This document shows, piece by piece, positions 1 to 5,293 of a DNA stretch of 5,794 bases; within the stretch, counting starts at the first letter, position 1; each line of letters opens with the position of its first letter. The notes below the pieces were generated by a model that saw nothing but the letters and a program-made list of their open reading frames with translations, had not been told where the DNA came from and made no database searches. The stretch comes from Verrucomicrobiota bacterium (GTDB taxonomy: Bacteria > Verrucomicrobiota > Verrucomicrobiia > Limisphaerales > UBA1100). The stretch spans positions 1 to 5,794 of the forward strand of contig JAPKDK010000197.1 in assembly GCA_028872645.1 (NCBI GenBank), given 5' to 3'. The translations under genes and the position numbers were made by a program.

Positions 1-1308
1 GTTTTGCAGGCGATCTATCAGGATGCTGCGCGGCCGAATAACACCCCCACTGAGTTGGCGCATGAAGCGCGACTGAGTACCGATGGGTCGGTGAAGATTA
101 CCGACGAGGGTTACGACAAAGCCACCGAACTCCTTCATGTGGGCGAAAAATTATTTGTGCGGGTGTGGGACCCCGACCTCGACATTACCGACGAACGCGA
201 CATGGCTACATTGATTATTTCTAGTGAGAGCGGCGAAAAGGAATCCGTGAAGCTGCAGGAAACCCTCAGCCACAGTGGTGTGTTTACAGGCTCTTTTGAA
301 CTCCAGGCGCGTGAGAAACCGACCGCTGCGAACTTCAGCGACATCGACAAGGAAATTGAATGCTTCTTCGGCGACAAACTCACTGCCGCCTATACCGATA
401 CCGCTGCTGGCGTGGAGGTAGGTGAGGCTGCACTCAGTCTCGAGGTGCCCGTTGCGATTGGCACCGACGGCATTGTAACGGCCTTCAGTAAAATTTTCGG
501 CAACCAACAACTTGCCGTGCAAACGCAGTTTCACATTGCCGAGAGTTACTTTGAGTTGTTCAAAAACAATCTCGAGCTCGAGCGCCCAGAGGAAAGCGAT
601 AAAGCGCTCAAGGCCGGACGGAGGGTGTTAATGGAAATCATGGTGGATTATCCAAATCCAAAATATCTCCCGCGCATTGCGTATTTGAGCGGTCAATTCT
701 CGCAGGAACTCAAGGATTGGAATGAGGCGGCCAACAGCTATATACTCATTGTGCGACAGCACCCCAACCACACGCTCGCTGCTGACGCGCAGTACAAGCT
801 CGCCCAATGCTACGAGGAAGCCGAAGATTTCGATCGCGCACTGGAGGAATACGTCACACTCGCGGCTACCTATCCGAAGAGCCCGCTGATTCCCAACGTG
901 ATGATTCGTATCAACGAATATTTTTACAAACGCGAAAACTTCACGATCGCAGCGAAAGTCGCGGAGAAATTCATGGACCGCTTCGGCGAGCATGCCTTTG
1001 CGCCCAAGATGTGTTTTCGCTGGGGCCAATGCCATTACAAGAAGGAGGCCTTCGCCAAGGCCGGCGAGGTGTTTGATTTGTTTGTGAAAAAATTCCCGGA
1101 CGACGATCTCAGTGCCCAGTCGATTTTCTGGGCCGGTGAAAGCTATCGCAGCGCGAACAATGTGGCCTTTGCCTTCCGCCGCTACAATCGCTGCCGTTGG
1201 GATTTCCCAGAAAGCGAGGCGGCCAAATACGCGCGTGGCCGGCTGGCCTTGCCGGAAATGCTCGCCCAATTCGAAGCCGAAGCCAATTCCATCGACAATG
1301 ATGATTGA
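1..1308 (+). CDS. Ig-like repeat and TPR-domain envelope protein, 5'-truncated
   Basis: This is the C-terminal part (at least 435 codons) of a larger protein. The frame is open to base 1, so the TTG at 4 is not taken as the real start. Residues are numbered from that TTG. Residues about 45-145 form a beta-rich Ig-like unit of a kind seen in large bacterial surface proteins: VGEKLFVRVWDPDLD, then a SHSGVFTGSF turn, then GDKLTAAYTDT. The opening residues (QAIYQDAARPN) look like the tail of a preceding unit. Residues about 170-410 are TPR-like helical hairpins, for example around 259-292 (DAQYKLAQCYEEAEDFDRAL), 296-328, 333-366 and 370-405. TPRs normally mediate protein binding. The export signal, if present, lies outside the window. 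The gene ends 41 bases before the ExbB-type gene on the same strand, so it may share its transcript and feed the same envelope complex. The domain calls are good; the function is unknown. Confidence 0.85.
   Translation, partial: VLQAIYQDAARPNNTPTELAHEARLSTDGSVKITDEGYDKATELLHVGEKLFVRVWDPDLDITDERDMATLIISSESGEKESVKLQETLSHSGVFTGSFELQAREKPTAANFSDIDKEIECFFGDKLTAAYTDTAAGVEVGEAALSLEVPVAIGTDGIVTAFSKIFGNQQLAVQTQFHIAESYFELFKNNLELERPEESDKALKAGRRVLMEIMVDYPNPKYLPRIAYLSGQFSQELKDWNEAANSYILIVRQHPNHTLAADAQYKLAQCYEEAEDFDRALEEYVTLAATYPKSPLIPNVMIRINEYFYKRENFTIAAKVAEKFMDRFGEHAFAPKMCFRWGQCHYKKEAFAKAGEVFDLFVKKFPDDDLSAQSIFWAGESYRSANNVAFAFRRYNRCRWDFPESEAAKYARGRLALPEMLAQFEAEANSIDNDD
118..441 (+). repeat. Ig-like beta repeat unit (protein-level)
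   Basis: This is a protein-level repeat inside the first gene, not a DNA repeat. The unit runs from roughly LSTDG/ITDEG through a strand pair with VRVWDPDLD to the closing GDKLTAAYTDT. The window begins with AIYQDAARPN, which matches the closing AAYTDTAAG segment about 125 residues later. At least two tandem units are therefore implied, the first mostly outside the window. Confidence 0.6.
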
Positions 1309-1349
1309 AGGCGCGTGCAGCTTTTCATTTTAGTTTTTGAATCAAACCC

Positions 1350-2180
1350 ATGCGAACACTCTTTGCACAAGCCACCAATGCCGCCGGCACCAACGCTCCC
1401 TCAAACGAGCCCGCGCCGCCTTCCGAAAGCCCAGAGGTAACTGATCCCGTCACCGAGCCGGTGGCGGAACCCTCCTGGATTTCCGACCTATTCGATTCCG
1501 GCGCCATTGGGCTCCTGTTGGATGGCGGGTTTTTCATGTGGCCGATCCTAATCATGGCGATCCTCGCGCTGGCGGTCATTATCGAACGTTGGCGCAGTCT
1601 TAAAATGCTTGATACGGACAATGAATCCCTCCGTCAAGCCGTGCTGGACGATCTCACGAACGACCGTATCGAGGATGCAGTGGAACGCTGCAATCGCGAG
1701 CGCGGTCCCGTGGCCGCTATCCTCGCCAACGGGTTGCGCAAATATCTCGTGCTCAGCCGGTTGAATTACGACCCCGCGCGACTGGAAGAACAAGTGGTCA
1801 AAAGCATGGAGGGCTACGGCGTGCATATCGTGGCGGCGTTGGAGCGGCATTTACCGGTGCTCGCCATCGTTTCCAGCGTGGCGCCGATGCTGGGATTTTT
1901 GGGGACAGTGCAGGGCATGATTGTGGCGTTCCACAATATCGTGGAGATGGATCAATCCGGCGGCGGCAACATCATTCAAGCCGCCGCCTCGGGCATCGAG
2001 GTGGCGCTGCTCACCACGTGCTTCGGGCTGATCGTCGGCATTCCGGCGTTCATAGCGTTCAATTATTTTTCCAGCGTTATCAATTCCTTCGTGCTTGAGG
2101 TGGAGGAGAGCGCCGCCGAATTAATGGAAGCGGTGACCTTGCAGCTTACGCTCAACGAGGGGGACAAATCGGGCAAATGA
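1350..2180 (+). CDS. ExbB/TolQ/MotA-family proton channel subunit
   Basis: This 276-residue inner-membrane subunit should form the multimeric proton-channel stator with the two ExbD-type proteins encoded next. Transmembrane segments lie at about 61-79, 166-190 and 213-240, with a cytoplasmic loop of about 85 residues between the first two. The MotA_ExbB hallmarks are clear: APMLGFLGTVQGMI (178-191) and GIEVALLTTCFGLIVGIPAF (215-234). T186 and T223 align with the channel threonines T148 and T181 of E. coli ExbB. The usual GIxEAL glutamate is shifted one residue earlier (E217). The N-terminus (about 10-45) is a Pro/Ala/Glu-rich extension, predicted periplasmic, with no signal peptide. An in-frame TGA at 1338-1340 rules out a longer protein. 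No clear Shine-Dalgarno precedes the ATG. The stop overlaps the next gene by ATGA. Family assignment is firm; whether it is nearest to ExbB, TolQ or AglR cannot be told. Confidence 0.95.
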   Translation: MRTLFAQATNAAGTNAPSNEPAPPSESPEVTDPVTEPVAEPSWISDLFDSGAIGLLLDGGFFMWPILIMAILALAVIIERWRSLKMLDTDNESLRQAVLDDLTNDRIEDAVERCNRERGPVAAILANGLRKYLVLSRLNYDPARLEEQVVKSMEGYGVHIVAALERHLPVLAIVSSVAPMLGFLGTVQGMIVAFHNIVEMDQSGGGNIIQAAASGIEVALLTTCFGLIVGIPAFIAFNYFSSVINSFVLEVEESAAELMEAVTLQLTLNEGDKSGK

Positions 2181-2599
2181 ATTTGAAGCGCACAAAACTC
2201 TTGGTGGAACCGCCCGCGACCGCGACCAGTGACATCGCGTTTATTCTCATCGTGTTCTTCCTCATATGCGCCTCGGTGGAGCCGGACAAGGGCCGCGCGC
2301 AGGTGCTGCCCCGCAGCGAGCCGGAAAAGGAAAAGGACAAACAAAGCCAGACCATTGAGGTCGAACTTACGCGCACTGCGGTTATTCTTAATGGTAACCC
2401 GCTGACCGCCGAACGATTTGCCCGCGCCATCGCCCTCAAGCTGGCTGACAAGACGCGTGATGAGGATAAAATTGTGGCTGTGAAGAGTCGCAAGGAAGTG
2501 CCGTACAGCCATTGGATGCAGGTCACGGGCATCATCGAGGATGCCGGCGGCGTCATCACGCTGCAAATTGAAGAGGAACAAACAGTGATAGTGCAATGA
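2177..2599 (+). CDS. ExbD/TolR-family biopolymer transport protein, first copy
   Basis: This 140-residue protein has the ExbD/TolR layout: a short cytoplasmic N-terminus, one membrane helix (about 19-34, SDIAFILIVFFLICAS) and a periplasmic domain. D19 at the start of the helix corresponds to the essential proton-carrying aspartate of ExbD (D25) and TolR (D23). A charged linker (about 35-54, rich in Glu and Lys) leads to the periplasmic domain, with the family pattern of a strand (QTIEVELTRTAVILNGNPL), a helix, VAVKSRKEVPYSHWMQV, and IIEDAGG. The start codon overlaps the upstream stop as ATGA, and its own stop overlaps the next start in the same way. This points to coupled translation, and no strong ribosome site is visible. 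It is clearly a different sequence from the ExbD that follows, so the two are diverged paralogues rather than a recent duplication. Confidence 0.94.
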   Translation: MNLKRTKLLVEPPATATSDIAFILIVFFLICASVEPDKGRAQVLPRSEPEKEKDKQSQTIEVELTRTAVILNGNPLTAERFARAIALKLADKTRDEDKIVAVKSRKEVPYSHWMQVTGIIEDAGGVITLQIEEEQTVIVQ

Positions 2600-3006
2600 T
2601 TGTCAAACGCCGACAAATGGACGCAACCATTCCCGCCATGGCGATGGGCGACATTGCGTTTTTGTTGCTGATTTTTTTCGTCATCCTTGCCCGCGCGCGA
2701 GACGACAGCCATTTACAATGGAAACCAGCGCCCGGTCAGGAACTCACGCGGCCCCAAACCATGAACGCCAGCGTGGTCATCGACAAATACAATGTTACCT
2801 ACCTCAACGGCCGCGAGATTCCTGCTGTTATCTTGGGCGAGGCTCTGAAAAGAATACTGGGCGAAAACCCCGCTGGTCGTCGAACGGTGATGTTTAAGGT
2901 GCATCACGAGGTGACCGCAGTATATTTTGAACCCGTCATTGAAGCCATTAGCGAGGCCGGCGGCGAGCTGCATCATATTTTGAAAGAGGAGAAAAAAACG
3001 CAATGA
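2596..3006 (+). CDS. ExbD/TolR-family biopolymer transport protein, second copy
   Basis: This 136-residue protein is the second ExbD/TolR-type subunit. A basic N-terminus (KRRQ) precedes a single helix at about 19-34 (GDIAFLLLIFFVILAR). D19 occupies the same position as in the first copy, so both should be able to take part in proton transfer. The periplasmic part shows the family strand with YLNGREIP, a helix (LGEALKRIL), TVMFKVHHEV, and a final helix with EAISEAGGEL. It lacks the long charged linker of its neighbour, and its C-terminus is Lys/Glu-rich. It is linked to both neighbours by ATGA overlaps. ExbD and TolR act as dimers inside the ExbB/TolQ ring in characterised systems, so an obligate heterodimer of the two copies is a reasonable inference, not shown here. 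Confidence 0.93.
   Translation: MIVKRRQMDATIPAMAMGDIAFLLLIFFVILARARDDSHLQWKPAPGQELTRPQTMNASVVIDKYNVTYLNGREIPAVILGEALKRILGENPAGRRTVMFKVHHEVTAVYFEPVIEAISEAGGELHHILKEEKKTQ
2986..2991 (+). promoter_or_regulatory. Shine-Dalgarno site for the GYF_2 gene
   Basis: GAGGAG lies 11 bases before the ATG at 3003, inside the end of the second ExbD gene. It is one of only two clear purine-rich sites in the window. The spacing is slightly long, so the gene probably also relies on coupling through the ATGA overlap. Confidence 0.45.
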
Positions 3007-3623
3007 ATATTTATGTGGTAATCGAAGGCGAACAACGTGGTCCGTTGAGCAGCAGTGAGGTGAGCGAGTTGTTGGAGTCCGGCAAGTTGAAGCCGGACGA
3101 CCCCGCGTTGCTTGAGGGCGAAAAGCAATGGAGCACGGTCGCCCGCATGGCGCGTCTGCCGGAAAAGGGTGCGGTGGCTTCCGAGCCGCGAGGCACGGGA
3201 GTGCTGCCGATGGCGAGCATGTCGCGCGATTTAAAAAACATCAAACGCAACAGCGCCGCCACGGCTGATGAACTGCGCGGGTTCATGCGCGAGATGCGCG
3301 GCAAAAGCCCGGCCGAGATGCTCGGTGCCATTGCGCAAAGCACCTTGATGCGCAGCCTCGTGATTGCCACCGCGAGCCTCGCAGTCTTGATGTTGGTGCT
3401 CACGGTGGCCCCGTTTCTGATGGATGAAAAGCCGGATCCCAAGGTTGCCGGTCCACCAAAGCCGGATTCGCAGGCTGAGATCAAACTCAATCCGGTCAAA
3501 GTGAAACCGGAAATCAAACCACTCGACGTGCTCGGCGTGGGGCAGGAAAAAAAGGGCAAGCCCAAGGAGGTCAATCCATTTGAAAACAAGGAAGACCCAT
3601 TGGGCGAAATCAAAATTGACTGA
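3003..3623 (+). CDS. GYF_2-domain single-pass membrane protein with Lys/Pro-rich tail
   Basis: Of the 206 residues, about 1-50 match the GYF_2 domain, a small presumed protein-binding module: IYVVIEGEQRGPLSSSEV, then LLESGKLKPDDPALLEGEKQW, with W43 conserved. A basic, mostly helical linker (about 70-117, including RGFMREMRGKSPAEMLGAI) leads to one membrane helix at about 118-139. The charge pattern predicts the GYF domain in the cytoplasm and the tail in the periplasm. The tail (141-206) has 13 Lys and 11 Pro among 66 residues, with stretches such as VKVKPEIKPLDV, recalling the Pro-rich arm of TonB. There is no TonB or TolA C-terminal domain. Its place directly after ExbB-ExbD-ExbD suggests a coupling or regulatory partner of that motor; this is inference. 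It overlaps the gene before by ATGA and the gene after by TGATG. Confidence 0.85.
   Translation: MNIYVVIEGEQRGPLSSSEVSELLESGKLKPDDPALLEGEKQWSTVARMARLPEKGAVASEPRGTGVLPMASMSRDLKNIKRNSAATADELRGFMREMRGKSPAEMLGAIAQSTLMRSLVIATASLAVLMLVLTVAPFLMDEKPDPKVAGPPKPDSQAEIKLNPVKVKPEIKPLDVLGVGQEKKGKPKEVNPFENKEDPLGEIKID
3423..3620 (+). other. TonB-like Lys/Pro-rich periplasmic arm (protein segment)
   Basis: This is the coding segment for residues 141-206 of the GYF_2 protein. It is low-complexity, with mixed Glu/Lys and regular prolines, probably disordered or extended, and ends without any folded domain. It could reach well into the periplasm. It contains an NPF (191-193) that recurs twice in the next protein. 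Confidence 0.6.
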
Positions 3624-5293
3624 TGGGCGATTGGCGAGAGGTTCCGAAAGTGTGGATGCTCGTGATGGGCGCCTGTTGGCTGGGTTTGTCGGCGGAATCG
3701 GTGGCGGTGCGCGAGTGGCCGCTGTGGATTAGCGCGCTCGGCTGGGTGGGCTTCGGCGGTTCGCAAATCCTGTGGCGCACCCAACGCCTCCGCTGCGAGG
3801 CGCGCGGGTGGAATGCGGGCTTGGTGATTTATCTGAGCACATTTGCAGTCACCGGTGGAATGGCGTGGTGCGGGCTCTGGAGCCAATGGGCGTGGCACGC
3901 GGACATCAACGAACGGAGCTTGCTCGTGGCCTTCTCGGTGGCGTTTGCAGCGGCACTGGCGGTGATGGTGACGTTCCGCACCATGCAAAGCGCGCGCGAT
4001 TGGCCGCGATGGAGTTTGTGGTTGGCGTTCACGCTGGGCGTGTTTCCGGTGTGGCATTGGTTGGTGTTCGTCTCCCATCACCTCGGCTGGGTGAAAACGC
4101 GCGTGGCGTGCGCGCAGGGTGGCATGGCACTGGTGTTCATCGCGGGATTGCTTTGGACGGTGTGGTGGGTGGAACACCGTTCACGCGCGTTGCAATTGTC
4201 ACGCCAAGCTAATGGAGGCAAATCACTGGGCCGCATTGGGCCCTTGGAGGCGATGAACCGATCGGTGGCCTCGCCCGCGAGAAAAATCTGGAACCCCTTC
4301 GATCAGGACGCGTGGTACTACGGCCGCCGTCGTCAAAAGTTGAAGCAATCATTTAATGCTGTGTTCAGCTACACGCTGGTGTTCGTGGCGGTGGTGATGC
4401 TCATTCTCGGCCTGAGCGGGTGTCAGGAAATTTATGAGATGCCCGCGGGCGGCGGTGAGGAGATGCTCAAGCAGAAGGTGGTGAAAATCAAAAAAGTCAT
4501 CCGGAAAAAATTCGTCATCAATCCTTTTAGTGCCATTCTGTTTAATCCGCCGCCCATTGAGCAAATCAAGCTGGAGTTGATTGAGTTGACCAAGCATGTG
4601 TACCAAGTGGGTCAGGGCGAGGGGAAAGGCGCGGGCTTTGCCCCCGGCACCAAGCGCGGCAAAGTGGGATTCTTCCGCCTGCGCTACGGCAGCGGCGACT
4701 GGGATCAGGATCTCGACCTGAATTCCGATCTCAACCTGCTGCTTTGGTACGCTGCCAACACGGGCCACGACGTTGCGCCCAAGCCAGAGGTACGAACCCT
4801 CGGCCAGATGAAGAAATTTGCCATTGGGAAAAGCCCCCCGCTGGTTTACATCACCGGCCAAAAAACGCTTTCGCTGTCGCGCAACGAGATTGAAACGTTA
4901 CGCGAATATCTCACCGACAAGCACGGTATGCTCTTTGCCGACAACGGCGGCAGCGCCGCGTGGCACAGTCAGTTTTTTAACCTCATGCGACAGGTCCTGC
5001 CCAATGCCGATCCCATACAAGTGCCCTTCGATCATCCCGTGCATCGCGGAATTCCGTCCTTGCCTATGGTGGTGCCACACGGCGGACGCGTTGCCTACGG
5101 TTGGGTTGTTGAGAGTCGGCTGGTAGTGTACTATCACCCAGGCGACATCGGAGATGCTTGGGCGGATGGTCATGCCGGCGTGTCGAGACAGATTTATGAG
5201 GACTGTTATCGTCTAGGGGCGAACGTTATACTTTACGCCCACTCCGAGTACAGCAAATGGCTGCAAGCGCGCAAAGAGAAGGACAAGAAATGA
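3623..5293 (+). CDS. Six-helix membrane region fused to DUF4159 domain
   Basis: The N-terminal part (1-190) has six predicted helices at about 8-26, 32-51, 63-86, 98-118, 129-150 and 163-184. It is very Trp-rich (21 Trp in 190 residues) and belongs to no family I recognise. A basic loop (185-247) precedes a seventh hydrophobic segment (248-266) ending in a perfect lipobox, LSGC (C267). Then come YEMPAGGG, a strongly basic stretch (283-296) and NPPPIEQIKLEL. The C-terminal part (about 346-540) is DUF4159: FFRLRYGSGDWDQDLDL, PPLVYITGQKTLSLSRNEIE, REYLTDKHGMLFADNGGS, DHPVHRGI, YYHPGDIGDAW and YRLGANVILYAHSEY. No nucleophile cysteine follows the FADNGGS turn, so a catalytic role is not evident. 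Topology places DUF4159 in the periplasm. The start overlaps the upstream stop (TGATG), and the stop overlaps the next start (ATGA). The function is unknown. Confidence 0.88.
   Translation: MGDWREVPKVWMLVMGACWLGLSAESVAVREWPLWISALGWVGFGGSQILWRTQRLRCEARGWNAGLVIYLSTFAVTGGMAWCGLWSQWAWHADINERSLLVAFSVAFAAALAVMVTFRTMQSARDWPRWSLWLAFTLGVFPVWHWLVFVSHHLGWVKTRVACAQGGMALVFIAGLLWTVWWVEHRSRALQLSRQANGGKSLGRIGPLEAMNRSVASPARKIWNPFDQDAWYYGRRRQKLKQSFNAVFSYTLVFVAVVMLILGLSGCQEIYEMPAGGGEEMLKQKVVKIKKVIRKKFVINPFSAILFNPPPIEQIKLELIELTKHVYQVGQGEGKGAGFAPGTKRGKVGFFRLRYGSGDWDQDLDLNSDLNLLLWYAANTGHDVAPKPEVRTLGQMKKFAIGKSPPLVYITGQKTLSLSRNEIETLREYLTDKHGMLFADNGGSAAWHSQFFNLMRQVLPNADPIQVPFDHPVHRGIPSLPMVVPHGGRVAYGWVVESRLVVYYHPGDIGDAWADGHAGVSRQIYEDCYRLGANVILYAHSEYSKWLQARKEKDKK
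4340..4423 (+). other. Internal lipoprotein-type signal segment with lipobox
   Basis: Read from the in-frame TTG at 4340, this segment has the exact form of a type II signal peptide: a Lys near the start, a hydrophobic core (YTLVFVAVVMLILG) and LSGC, with Cys as residue 28. It lies inside the long DUF4159 gene as its seventh hydrophobic segment. No Shine-Dalgarno precedes the TTG, so it may be the fossil of a once-separate lipoprotein gene or simply a membrane helix. Confidence 0.4.
5277..5283 (+). promoter_or_regulatory. Shine-Dalgarno site for the terminal TPR gene
   Basis: AGAAGGA lies six bases before the ATG at 5290, inside the end of the DUF4159 gene. The spacing is near ideal. It is the best ribosome site in the window and supports the chosen start. 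Confidence 0.6.

Noticed and set aside
4..6. TTG at 4 as the true start of the first gene.
   Set aside because: The frame stays open to base 1, there is no room for a ribosome site, and the first residues match the end of an Ig-like unit rather than an N-terminus.
628..1269. A 213-codon minus-strand open frame opposite the TPR region.
   Set aside because: The plus-strand frame has clear TPR repeats. The antisense product has no recognisable fold and is a codon-bias shadow.
1305..1349. A possible sigma70-type promoter in the short gap (TTGAAG at 1305, TTTTAG at 1328).
   Set aside because: The -10 match is poor (3 of 6), and a promoter so close to the start without other support is not convincing. 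No terminator hairpin is visible in the gap either.
3423..3620. A full TonB assignment for the GYF_2 protein.
   Set aside because: Only the Pro/Lys-rich arm resembles TonB. The C-terminal TonB domain is absent and the N-terminus is a GYF_2 domain.
3011..4177. A long open frame on the minus strand (388 codons) across the GYF_2 and DUF4159 genes.
   Set aside because: It lies wholly opposite two well-supported plus-strand genes. Its product is dominated by Pro, His, Arg and Ser with no recognisable domain, as expected from the complement of GC-rich coding sequence.
4253..4255. ATG at 4253 (M211) as a separate start for a DUF4159 lipoprotein, with GGAGG at 4246-4250.
   Set aside because: The GGAGG is only two bases from the ATG, too close for normal initiation. 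It would leave 56 residues before the lipobox Cys, far too long for a lipoprotein signal.
4715..5245. A catalytic glutamine-amidotransferase-like activity for the DUF4159 domain.
   Set aside because: The fold may be similar, but no Cys nucleophile or Cys-His-Glu triad pattern is seen around the FADNGGS turn.
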